This document shows positions 30,883-42,479 of a DNA stretch of 64,000 nt, in pieces. A model generated the notes under the pieces. That model was not told the origin of the DNA. It did not search any database and saw only the letters and a program-made list of their open reading frames with translations. How positions within the stretch are numbered: the stretch's first letter is position 1; the number at the start of each line of letters is the position of its first letter. Source of the DNA: Gnetum montanum (taxonomy: Eukaryota > Streptophyta > Gnetopsida > Gnetales > Gnetaceae); contig MNCI01006545.1 in NCBI GenBank assembly GCA_015680685.1, forward strand, positions 68,428 to 132,427, read 5' to 3'. The translations under genes were made by a program, and so were the position numbers.

Positions 30883-33800
30883 CTAAGTAGCATCTATAGG
30901 AGGGAGTGGGGAATCATCTCCACCTTTGTCGCTAACGCCACTGCCATCATCTAGGCCATGTGATATGATAACACCAAAATTGATTAGCAACCAACACACA
31001 TTAATACAAAATAAATAACTTAAACAAGACAAAATCAAAGATAAAAACAAACAAACTGGAGATGGTTTTGGAGATGCATGTTCTTTGGGGAAGCTTTGAA
31101 GACCAAACTCTAGATAGTGGAGGATTTGATCTTGAAACATGTTGGCCTATTTTGCATTCCCAATATCAATACCTGTTAGGATATTAGTCCTATTAACATC
31201 ATTCCATGTAAGGGGATCATGCTAGAATATGGTGGTAGTTGCTTTCCCTGAGCCAATGATGATCTGATGAGTAGGGAAGTTGTCTACAATAATGTTCTTT
31301 GCAAATATTTTATAGAACTCCTCTGCATTGATGCCCATCATGAATAATTATAGATTTTTTTGCTTTGTAGACTCCTCCTTTAGCTAGTTAAGGTAGACAT
31401 CTAGTTTATCTTTGTACATCATTTAGTGGATCTTTTGTGTATGACCCCACTTAAGGACCCAACCATAGTACTCCTTCCACTCACTAGCCTTGTGGTTGAT
31501 GAGATCAATTTGGAGATTTTATTCTACTATCTGCCTGGCAAGGGTAACCTTGACTTAGATTGCATTCCAATAGCAAGCCCAAGTTATCTCCCTGGTGCAC
31601 AAGGAGTCTCTATTGTTCACTTGGGCCTCAATGAAATCTTTGCGGTCTTTTAGTTATCTCCTTTCTCAATGCTACAACTCATTCCCATAGAAACTCATTG
31701 GAGTGTCTACATTCCAACAAGGACTTCGCACATGAGAGTGCACATCCAGTGGCACCCTCATATAGCCCATGTTGGACATTCTCTAAATTGAAAGGTAAGG
31801 GAGGCAATGCATCAACCTTCATTGGCTTGTCATGATCCCATCTTAGTTTAGGCACTGTAACCAACATAAAAAAAATATCCAACATATAAAACCATTTCAT
31901 AACAAAAAACTACATAACCATGGAAATTGAATAAAAGAACAAAAGTATAAAAAAATAGTAAAGGTAAAATGGGTTAAAACTATTACCAATCTTAGGAGCT
32001 ATCTACTACAATTGGTTGATCATATGTTCAACTACACCTGGTATAAAATCAAGTTTATTGGGGGTTTCTACCCATGTTTGCATGTGGAAGATAAAAGTAG
32101 AAGTTTCTACCTATGGATCTTGGGCTATGGTAAGTGTAGTAAGAAATCAACAACCATAGCCAAAGATAGACATGAATCAACAAAAGACAACATGTACAAC
32201 ACTTAATGTTGAAGATCATACATGCCGGAGAGGTCCTTTGATATGATAATAGAAGGTTCACTCAATTGTGAATCCTCTAGTATGGTATCAAAGTGGCCCA
32301 TAGGTAGCAGAGGGGCTAAGTCCTCATTCTACAATGCATCATCCTTGTAATGCTTTAGAATTTCCTCTTCCTTAGTTGCCATTGTTGCAGCCCTGGATTC
32401 CCATTCTTGTTGCTTATTTACAAGAATCATAAATTGATAGAGAAACTTAGTATGTTTTTCCTAAAAAGAAAACATGCAACTAACTTGAAACCATAACTTT
32501 CAATAGATTAACAAAATAACAAACCAAGATATAACATACCTCTAACATCATGATGCACATCTCTAAGCTTGATAGTTAACCTTGGATTCTTTGTAGGATT
32601 CCTAATCACTAGTATTGTCTCATATATCAAGGACCTCTTAAGCTTGGCCTTGGCTATCCCCTTATCCTCTTTACATAACTTGCGAGCCTTCTTATGCTAG
32701 TTGGTACTATGAGAGGTTTAGCTCCTATGTTGTTAGGGGATACACACTACCAACCATTAATCCCCTTGGTAGTGATAGGCAAAAATTCACCCATAGCTTT
32801 TGGTAGGTCTTGGGCCTATGTGGTTGGAGCAAGGAGCTTCATGCAAAGTTTGGTGAGTTGGGATGGATATTGGGTAAGCCATTATCCATCCTTCCTCATC
32901 ACTAGGAACTCCAAAAACCTTCATAAGTAAGCTGCAAAAAGTTCAAAGTGCACATGGAACTTTGTAGTGAGGTTGTTATGAAGCTTTTGTATCTCCCACT
33001 ATATCCCAAAAACCAAGTGTGCATCCTAATTGAATCGAGAATCCTCAATGAGTACTTGTTTCATGGCCCAAGATTGGTCTACTCCCAAGATTTTTCCATG
33101 TAATAACAATTTAGGAACTGCTCAGGATTGGAACAAGGAATACATTTCTCTAATCAATGTTGACTTGATCTATTTTAGAGAGTATCCCTTGGTACCATGA
33201 TGGGTGTTGAGCTACTCTTCTAGCTCCTCCCGATGATCCACCTCCCTACCTACTTTGGTGATAACAAGTATGCCATCCTTTGGAACACCAAAAAGGTCAT
33301 AGAAGGTGGATGCACTAACCTTCAAAAAAATGGTTACACCATGAACCTGAGTGGTGAAATTCCTAACTCATTGGCTAAATAAGTTAATGATGTTTAACCT
33401 CTTTGCAATGGGAATGATTAGGCTTGGGACCATGAAGAGGTCAAATAGGCCCCCATGTATAACCCTCACATGTATAGCATGAGGAACATGGTTTGATGGC
33501 TAGTCCTGTGAGGATTTCACCTTACGAAACTTGAGGATCAGGGTCTCCTTGGTATGTCTTGAATTGATAATCATAACTTTAGTTGATGGAGTGGCCTCTG
33601 CAACATAATGAGGGATGTCCCATTAGCCTTAGTGTAGGTGCATCATATAAAAAAAATTATAACAAAAATATAAATGTTGTAAAATAAAATTAATATAACT
33701 ACTTAAACAACCAAAACCAAAATAACCTATAATCAACAAAATAAAAACACTTACTTCACCTATTTGATGTAGGCATCTTAGGAGCTCTAAGGGATGGGTT

Positions 33801-34573
33801 TACTTCTAAGTCATCAAGAGAGGGGTTGGCCCTCCAACTATCAATCATCCCATTCCCTAGGCATCTCATATAAGCCTTAGGAGTGGTGTCCAATGCTATC
33901 TTCAAAGTCATCCTCTAGCTATTCAAATACCAAAAGCCTCATGTTTGGGCTTTTGGTAAACACCTTTAAAGCTGTGTGGGCTAGGCAAATAAGGTTGTCA
34001 TCTCTGATCAAGCCCTGCTCATCCATCCTAAACCTATAGGAATGTGAAACAACAAATATAGTCATTACTTAAGTACATAATGATAGAAAATAATCATAAA
34101 CCGAAGACAACCTTACTTATCCCTCTACGCGATAAATGATGCATGGAGGATTTTGGAACAATGTATGCACATGGTGGCCAATAATTAAAGTGTTTTCCAT
34201 GTTATACTGACTAAATTTGGGCATCTTCTAATTTTTTGACACTTTACAAGAGTCCACAATAGTAGTGCCATTATTTTTCTCTCCCTCCACCAATCTTCAG
34301 GTTCGTCCATCAAGAACTTGATGACTGAACTAGAGGACCCAGGCAAGATGGTCTTTATGATCATGACTACTGCTTCAGACATCAAGTGTGATTGAACCAT
34401 CATACTAAAGTTCTATAGGAGATAAGCAAGGAAGTCTTTGGCCCCTAGCCTAAACCATATCATGTTGTGATTCCACTCCATATCTAGAACTGGAGAATTA
34501 GGCCTAGGAAGGTGAATGCAATAGAACAATCTCACCATCTCTATGACCATAAGGATGGGATTCAAGAAATCCC
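30883..34573 (-). pseudogene. Second copy of the antisense accessory ORF (multi-exon)
   Basis: Homologue of the E1 ORF at 988-4,210. Shared blocks in order: KIRRCPNLVSITWKTL..CSKILHASFIA (about 34,240-34,130; E1 MPEFKCYHKYNTFV..FFQNPLGTVSYA); DLFGVPKDGILVITK (about 33,290; E1 DLFGVPSNG..GEK); KGYSLKxIKSTLI; KLLLHGKILGVDQSWAM (about 33,090; E1 KLLSQGKILGVExAWIM); TKFHVHFELFAAYL and RFLEFLVMRKDG (about 32,900; E1 ACFNVHFTFFIDFL, WFAEFLVVQENG). The C-terminal piece ends LPPIDAT then stop at 30,883. Introns separate the blocks; one acceptor is the minus-strand TTACAG at about 34,573. Many stops. It precedes (in plus order) a palindrome-core array, just as the E1 copy is next to CTATGCT repeats. 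Function unknown. Confidence 0.65.
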
Positions 34574-36540
34574 TGTAACATCCAACACATAATTGTTATG
34601 ACCATGCAAACCAAAAAACTAAAATTAAAAACTAGAATTAAAACAAACAGAGTAAAACTACTACAAAACTTGATGGCCTTATAACCACTAAACATAGTGA
34701 GCAAAACCTAGGAAAAATACCAAAAATGATAGTTTGAAACTAAAACTATGACAATGAATGATTACAATAGAAAACATAGAATTAATATTTTAGAGCTAAA
34801 AACCTAAAAAATGGCAATGTAAGACTAAATTTACAACTTCCATGTTAAATTCTACACTTAGAAAAAAATTCAATATAAAACCCAAGTCTATAACCAAGGT
34901 TCACCAAAATTCACAACTTTACACCAAAATGACCATAGGAAAACACATGTAAAGTATATGAAATATTTTTTAATTTGATCCAAATAGTTTCTAAAGCATT
35001 TCAAACATCCCAAAATATCCCCAAGATCATGGGACATTGAATAAAATTGTTTTTGTAATCTCAACATTTCCCATCTTCACAGGGGTAAATGCGTAGCAAC
35101 CTTGTAATCATGATTTTGCATGACCAAATGTAATCAACCATAACTAATTAACTACTCAATGAGCCATTGAAATTGTAAAATAATGACTCAAAACCCCATA
35201 ATAAGAAACCATGAAAATTATTAACCATATTTTTCAAAAAAATTACATAAGTGACTTGATCGTGGTTGTCATTTCAAAATCCATTTTTGTGTAAGCTAAT
35301 GAAAACAACTGTAATAGCCAAATTGTGCATCTGAATTTAGTGATTCAAGATTCTTTGGAGTCTTTAAATTGTAAAATAAAAACCCATAACAATAAAACTT
35401 AAAATTTCTTAACTGGTCACTATAGAAAAAATGCATAACTTAGATAGAAAATGATCTTAGGATAGAAAACCCACTTGATATAGCTTGATGGAAAGAACCA
35501 TAGAAAATTATCTGTTAAGAGAAAATGAGCAATTAAAAAATATTATCAACCAAAAAATGATAGAAAATGACCCCATAACATTATAAAATTCAAAAATATA
35601 ACTATTTTTTCAAAGAAAAATCTAGAAGTGGTGTTGCTTTTTTAGGAGAAAAAAGTAAAAATCCCATGAAAATCATGGGAAAAGCATTTAAACATCAATG
35701 TAACAAAAATATAATGCTCAAGTAATGCTGAAAATAAATGAACTTGGCATAGAGATATGGTGGGAGTTTTACAAAATCCAAAATTAACAAATATAGAAGC
35801 CTAGATTTGAAAAATGAAACAAAACCCAAAAAATGGAATATATGGAAAAGATTGGAAAAAGTAGTAAGAAACTGGTACTTGGGAAAAATGCTGGTAGAGC
35901 CTTCTTCAATTCTTGGATGGGGTAGATGTGCTAGGCTCTAGGTAGTGTATTCTACATTCTCCAATGTAGGATTCCTTATAGTAGTTACCTTCTTGACCAT
36001 GAAGCTAGAAATAGGTGTTGAAAAGTATGGAAAATCTTTAAACTTTTGTAGTCCTGGTGACTATGCTGGTAGTAGTACCACAAGAAATGGTCACTATGCT
36101 AAAATTGAGTAGTAGGTAGCAATGGCAGTAACAGAGCTCTCTAACTTGGATGTAGTAGTGGAATGTGAAAAAACAGTGATTTTTATCCAAGTTTTCCATT
36201 TAAAACCTTCTTAAATCTAGGTGCTAACACTAAAACCTTGGTTTCTATGCATAACCCCTCTTAACTGAGCATCAAAATTAGAAATTGGAGACTATGTTGG
36301 GTTGTGTGAAGATTTTTGTGTAAACTTGCTAATTGTGGATGGGTCCCATTAAGTTCTCCAAATAACAAGGTAAAAAAAAACCATGACTACATTAAGCTTT
36401 CTTAAAGTTCCAAGCCTAAATACATTGGGGTTTGAAACTATTAGAAGTCTTAGAACCGTTTACACCACCATCCTACCTCTTTGTAGCTATGGAACATGGT
36501 CAAAGGTGTCCAAACTTACCAAAATTGATACTACTCCAAG
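34574..36540. other. AT-rich flank of the accessory ORF, upstream exons not resolved
   Basis: Mostly AAAATT-type sequence without open frames. CACTATGCT and GACTATGTT words (36,060-36,300) are early, degenerate members of the array that follows. No PPT or LTR edge could be fixed here. Confidence 0.4.
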
Positions 36541-36559
36541 ATTACGCTACAGAAATCCA

Positions 36560-39500
36560 GGACTATGTTGGGCTAGCATAGTCTAAGATGGAATGGGCTT
36601 CTCGTAGCTCATCCAACCTCTAGTTGCCTCCGAATCAACCAAGGAACCTTGTAGAACCTTAGCTAGAGCTCTTGACAACATTAAAACTTGGTCAAATGCA
36701 TTTGCTTGTGGCAAGAATTCAATATTTCCTATGACTACATTATGGAGAACTGAGGACTACACTAGGCTAGCGTAGTTCTAATTGATGCCCAGTGTAGTCC
36801 AATATGACATCTTACTTCCCTCTAATCCTAGGCCATCCATCCATTCCATTTGGCTTATAATTGACTCTAAATCGACATACCATCCCTCCAAACCCTAGTA
36901 TCAGCTTTCAGCAAGCTTGTGACATGACCAAATTCAGTAAATGTTGTTACTTTTTCCTTCTTCCCACTAACTACATGAGGGAGACCTAGGGACTATGCTA
37001 GGATAGTGTAGTCCTAGGGTTTAACAATCAAAGGTATCATGCATACCATCACACACCTCTAACACTACCTCTTGAAGTCTTCACACATCTCAAGGATCCC
37101 TAGTAACCTCAAACTATCGATTGATTGACCAAAACCCCAAAGAAAATCCACAAATCTATGCTAAGAATTGAGAGGACTACATCAAGCCAGTGTAGTTCTA
37201 GTAGGTGCCCAATGTAGTCCACTCAAAATCTAAGAATCCATCATTCAAAAACTTCAACTCACCTTCCAAAAACCTTGAAATACCATGGAACTATAAAATA
37301 TATTAAAGCTTACTACTTCTTCCATTTTTCATCATGAAAACCTTAACTATGCTGATGTGGAGTGGGGACTACACTAGCCTAGCATAGTCCCTACCTAAGG
37401 CCCAACGTAGTCCTCTTAAAATCATGAAAAAATATAAAAAATGATGTAACTTAACTCTAGTAAGTCTTCAAACCCTATTTTAGGCTTTTTTGACCATGAA
37501 ACCTAATTTCCTTAAAAGTTTGACGTCAATCACATGGACTACGTTGATGGGAAGAGGAGGACTACGCTAGGCCAACATAGTCCCAATCTGAGGCCCAACA
37601 TAGTCCATCAAAAGGTTGATAAAGGATATCAAGAACCATGAAAATCAACCTTCCAAAATCCTAGAATGCTAGTTGAGGCCACCTAACTATAGAACCTGCA
37701 ATTTTTCAACATTTTGGATCTTATACCATGACTACACTAGAGGGATAAGAGGACTATGCTAGGCCAGCGTAGACCCAGCCATGGCCTAGTGTATTCCATT
37801 AAAAACTATTTAGAAATTTTCTCAAATAACTAAAACTAATATAACAAAAATCCTAAGAACCTTTCCCAAGCCTGTGAGACTTCAAAACTTTTTTTTTCAT
37901 CATTTTTGGCAATCACCACCTTGACTATGCTAAGGAAAGGTTGGGACTACAATGGCCTAGTGTAGTTCCTATCCAGGCCTAGTGTAGTCCATAAAAACCT
38001 AATTAAAATTTCCCAAGAATGACCTAAATTTGTTGCCAGTAAACCCTAAAACCTTGTACAAGCCCTCTTGAATTCAAAAACTTGCATTTTCATCACTTTT
38101 CTCATGCTCACCCTAGCTATGCTTGATGGAGATTAAGACTAAGTTGGACCAGCATAGTTCCTACTTGGGCCTAGTGTAGTCCCTAAAACTTTAATGAAAA
38201 CTTGTCAAAAAATGCTAAAACAAATGTTGATGAACCCTAAGATCTCATTTGGGTCAATTTAGTAACAAATCTTGTAGTTTTCCATCATTTTTGAGCATCC
38301 CAACTTTGACTACACTGGACCAATGTAGTCCCAACCTAGGCCTAGCATAGTCCACCTCTTAACTTCCAAACCAAGCCAAATTCAACCAAGAAAAAACCCT
38401 TTTTCAACTATAGGACTTTGCTAATACACATTGATACTATCATAACTAAAAATTGAGACAAATTTCATCATTTTTTGACACCCAAAGCTTGCCTACATTG
38501 AGGGGAGACTTGAACTATGCTAGGCTAATGTAGTCCCTCTCAAACAAACACCAAATGCACTTCTAGTCAAGCCTAACACACCAATGGAGCTTGTCTAGCC
38601 ATGAAATTCATCCTTTTTCATCATTTTTGATCTTGAAAGAGTAGACTATGCTAGGGAAAGTTGGGACTATGTTGGGCCAGTGTAGTTCCTCTCCAGGCTT
38701 AGTGTGGTCCACATAAACTCATTTAAAAATTGATGAAAATGGCTTATAGTGCACTTCTAGGAGTCTTGGGGGCCATCAAAGGTGATTTTGGTTGTACAAC
38801 TCGATCTTTCAATTTTTTCAAACTCACTATGCTAATAGAAGGTTGGGCCTACAGTAGGCCAATGTAGTCCCTACTTAGGGTTGGCATAGTCCACCTAAGA
38901 ATGGTTAAAACAGCTCTAGAACTACCTGAATCAACTTCTGAAAAGACCTTGAACCTTGCTAGAGCATGTCTAGACCCTAGAACTTTGGGAAATAAGCCAA
39001 AGTTCACCCTTTTCTCATCATTTCTCATCTTAAATTATTAACTACATTTGGAATTACATGTCCATCATAGTCCCATGGTATTTGGCTATCCAAGTTCTAA
39101 AAAAGCATGAAAATTAGTAATGTTTGCACCAAAACCCTAGTCGGTGATACTAATGACCCTAGAAGCTTATTAGGATGGTTGATCTAGCTTTAAAACTCAT
39201 CAAAATCCATTTTCTACCCATGACTATGTTGAGGAGGCTAAGGACTATGCTAGGCTAGCGTATTCCCATTTGGAAAGGAAAATGTGGTAATGAAAATTGA
39301 CTATCAACAACTAAGAATGGTCCAAAATTGACCTAAAATGATCAGAACCTTGCTCTCATGGTTTCCAATTCCAAATTTCACTCTATTTTAATACAAGAAA
39401 TCATAAAAACTTATTCATTATTTGGAACTACATTGGAGCCTCTTAGCTCAGCATAGTCACCCTTGGAATTAAGTTTTTCAAGCTTTTGGAAGGCCAAAAT

Positions 39501-39652
39501 GGTGCTAAAACATGCCAATCTTTAATACCTACCCCTTTTGCTAGCTAGTTAGATCACCAAAAGCTTGAAAAGGACCATACCAAGCTTGGGAAACTATCCC
39601 TAAATGTCAACTATGCTAGAGGAAGGTAAGACTATGCTAGGCTAGCATAGTC
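36560..39652. repeat. About 192-bp tandem array with palindromic GACTACGCTAGGCC/GGCCAGCGTAGTC cores
   Basis: Sixteen or seventeen cores at about 36,560, 36,754, 36,990, 37,174, 37,366, 37,559, 37,751, 37,944, 38,136, 38,308, 38,512, 38,664, 38,845, (39,040 weak), 39,241, 39,424, 39,629. From 37,174 to 38,136 the spacings are 192, 193, 192, 193, 192. Each unit has a half-core (GACTATGCTgaggGAAGG), the core palindrome (GGACTACGCTAGGC + CAGCGTAGTCC) and a second half (GGCCTAGTGTAGTCC), preceded by TTTTTCATCATTTTTGA. Whole units are homologous, though diverged. The array lies between the accessory ORF and the E3 pol and is probably part of a long Tat-type LTR. Confidence 0.9.
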
Positions 39653-39689
39653 ATGAGTAGGGCCTAGTGTAGCACAACAAAAAGTGCCA

Positions 39690-40250
39690 TTTTTACTTCA
39701 AAATAGCCCTAGAATGACCCCTTCATGTGTCCCAAATATCTCATCAATCTTGTGGCATAATACCATGGCCTACTAAGACCTAAAAATAGCAAAATCTAAC
39801 CTTGTTTGACTAGTATCATTCAATTTTTACCATATGTATTCCATTCTCATAGATTTGACCTTGTTCATGGCCCTTTTTTTTGCATCATTAACCTTCTTTC
39901 TCATCAATTGACTTTATATTGCCTCTATATAACTTCATATTTTATCATGTTCACTTTATTTTCTCTATTATGATCTTTAATTAACTTTATATAGGCTTTT
40001 TTAAATCCCATTGGTCATTATTTATCTCTTATAGCCTTGGTTGACCTTGTTTTCATTTTCATTTGTCATTGAAATAGCATATGTTTGCATGTTTACTAAA
40101 GTATTTTATATGATTTTAACATTATTTTATCATTTTTATCTAAGTTCCACTTAATGTGCTTATGGTTGGTATGCAAGATTAAAATATGGACACTTGGAAG
40201 AAAATTGCTTTACCTTTGAGCCTAAGTGAACATCATGGTGATGTTGAATG
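39690..40250 (+). other. Spacer before pol; possible intron or leader
   Basis: Pyrimidine-rich stretch ending GGTATGCAAG near 40,175, where coding-like sequence starts. Ogre-type Tat elements are known to have an intron between protease and RT; this could be its 3' part, which is an inference. No gag, protease or PBS is visible. Confidence 0.35.
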
Positions 40251-40254
40251 ATGT

Positions 40255-41800
40255 ATCAATCTTGATTACCTAGATCTTGAACTTGAGAGTCTTGTAAATC
40301 ACATAGCCTCAATTGAGAAACCTCTAGAACAGCTTGAAAACCTAGTTAAAACCCTTGATCTAGAGGTTGGTGACATTATTGAAGACTCTTTGGCTGAGAT
40401 TCCTATCACAACACATAGTGGTAAGGAGAAGACCCTTAAACTAAGTTTCTAATTGGAACCTTAATAGGCTCAAGACATCACCAATGTCCTACAAGATAAC
40501 ATTAAGGATTTCACTTGATCATATGAAGATATGCCAAGTCTAAACTTGTGATTAGTCTAACAAAACATCATACTTGATCCTAGCATTAGAGTAGTTAAGT
40601 AGAAAGTGCATAAGATTAGAGCTGATTTAGCCTTAGTAGTTTGTGATGAAATTACCAAGCTCTACCAAGCTAGTTTCATTAGAGTTATTAACTATGCAAA
40701 CTAGGTGTCCAACATAGTGGTAGTCCCTAAGAAAAATGGGAGTATCTGTATTTGCATTGATTTCCAAAACCTAAATAAGGAAACCATCAAAGATGAATTC
40801 TCTTTGCCTAGTATTAATCAACTCATTGATGCTATGGCTAGACATGCCTTATTATCCTTTATGGATGGGTTCTTGGGATGCAACCAAATTAGGATCAACC
40901 TAGAGCACCAACTTAGCACAACCTTCATGACTCCTTGGGGTACCTTTTACTATACCATGATGCCCTTTGGTCTTAAAAATATATGAGCAACTTACTAGAC
41001 ATCCATGACATATATCTTTAGTGGCTACATGTTAGGATTTCTCAATGATTATGTGGAAAATATAGCTGTTAAGTCCAAAGTGGTTAGTGACCATGATAAT
41101 AACCTAGACCTTGTGCTTAAATGATGCCTTAAGCTTGAACTTAGACTTAATCCTAAGAAGTTTATCTTTGGTGTCAAAACTAGTAAGATGCTTGGATTTG
41201 TAGTATCAAAAGTAGGGATACATGTTGTTCCTGATAAGGTTAAGGCCATCTCCAACTTGGTAGCACCAACTAACCTTAAGGAGTTTTGGGGATTGCAAGG
41301 TAGATTACAATTTATTTGTAGGTTCATTGCTAGGCTCATGGATAAGTTACATTCGATGCAACACTTGCTTAAGAAAGGAGTTCACTATGAGTGAATGGAT
41401 CAATGCCAAGGAGCCTTTGAGAACCTTAAGAAAGAGTTGGCACAACCATTAATAGTTTATCCTCCATAAGAGGGTAAACTATTTTACATTTACCTTGTCA
41501 TCTCTGACACATCCATTACTTCTCTACTGTGTCAGAAACATGACAATGGAGTAGAAATGCTAGTATACTACCTTAGCCATGCATTAGTTTCCCATGAGAC
41601 CCAATACACCAAGGTAGAGAAATACTATCTAGCACTAGCTTTCTCATTAAATAAGTCGAGACACTACCTCTTGAGGAGTCAAGTCAATGTCATTTGTAAA
41701 GACAACATACTTAGAGCCATGATGATCAATATTTATGAGAGTAATCATATAGCTTGATGGAAAGCCATAACAAGGGAGTTTGAGCTCGATTAAATTTTTT
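40255..41800 (+). pseudogene. E3 reverse transcriptase and RNase H
   Basis: Linker LESLVNHIASIEKPLEQLEN at 40,280, LDPSIRVVKxKVHKIRADLA at 40,570, then RT: VSNIVVVPKKNGSICICIDF, LLSFMDGFLGCNQIRI, TTFMTPWGTFYYTMMPFGLK, the catalytic box DYVENIAVKS (family YVDD; both Asp are lost, codons 41,050-41,061), NPKKFIFGVKTSKMLGFVVS, NLKEFWGLQGRLQFICRFIA. RNase H follows: FYIYLVISDTSITSLLCQKH, YYLSHALVSHETQYTKVEKY, LNKSRHYLL (to about 41,720). Stops occur at 40,984, 41,122, 41,392 and elsewhere. The RT is inactive by YVEN alone. Confidence 0.9.
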
Positions 41801-41879
41801 AGTCCTTAATGAAAGGTCAAGCTATAGCTATATAACTTATAGTTTTAACTATTGATGACTAAGCAACTATAGATCTCAA

Positions 41880-42200
41880 GTTTCTTGATGAGCATATGAA
41901 CATTTTTAGCCAAGTGCCCAAGGGTTATGAGGTAGTCATGCACTTTGACAAGGCTTCAACTACCCATGGAGCTAGTGCCACTATCATCATAAAATTCCCA
42001 TCTAATGAAATCTAATCCTTCACTTATCATTTTGAGTTTCCATCTACCAACAACATAGTGAAGTATGAAGGTTTGATCAGAGGGATGATGGTAGCTTGTG
42101 ACCTAGGAATCGAGAGATTAATGATTAAGGACAATTCATAACTTGTGGCCTACCTAGTAACTAATGTTTATGTTGAAAATCCAAACATTTACAACCTAAA
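41880..42200 (+). pseudogene. E3 second RNase H (archaeal-like)
   Basis: VMHFDKASTTHGASATIIIK (family HFDGAS..GaG.Gi.i), SFTYHFEFPSTNNIVKYEGL, ACDLGIERLMIKDNSxLVAY. The first Asp (HFD), the Glu of VKYE (family AEYEAL) and the Asp of KDNS (family GDSQLV) are present. Such an extra RNase H downstream of the retroviral-type one is known from Tat-clade plant elements. Stops disrupt the frame. Confidence 0.85.
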
Positions 42201-42479
42201 CGTGACTTAGGGAAACAACTTTTACAACAATTTACAAATGTTTATATCCAACACATACCCTGAAACAAAACCACTATAGTTGATGCCATTTCAACACTAG
42301 CCCTCAGTGTGATGTCATATGTGTTTAGGAAGCTACCAACCCTGACCATGGACTGTGTTATGCCCATCATGTAGAACACTAAGGATAAGCTTGTGGCTAT
42401 AGTTCATATTGCCCCTATAAAGGAGTGGTACGATGATATCAAGTTTTACCTTATGGATGGAGAATCTTCACAAGGCTTG

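Noticed and set aside
36560-39652. Centromeric or subtelomeric satellite, or CRISPR-like array
   Set aside because: Units are too diverged for a homogenised satellite and stand between retroelement genes; repeats and spacers are both homologous, so it is not a CRISPR layout, and the DNA is eukaryotic.
40705-40986. Host gene fragment encoding an RT-like protein
   Set aside because: It is part of a continuous Tat pol with RNase H and integrase downstream; no host gene.
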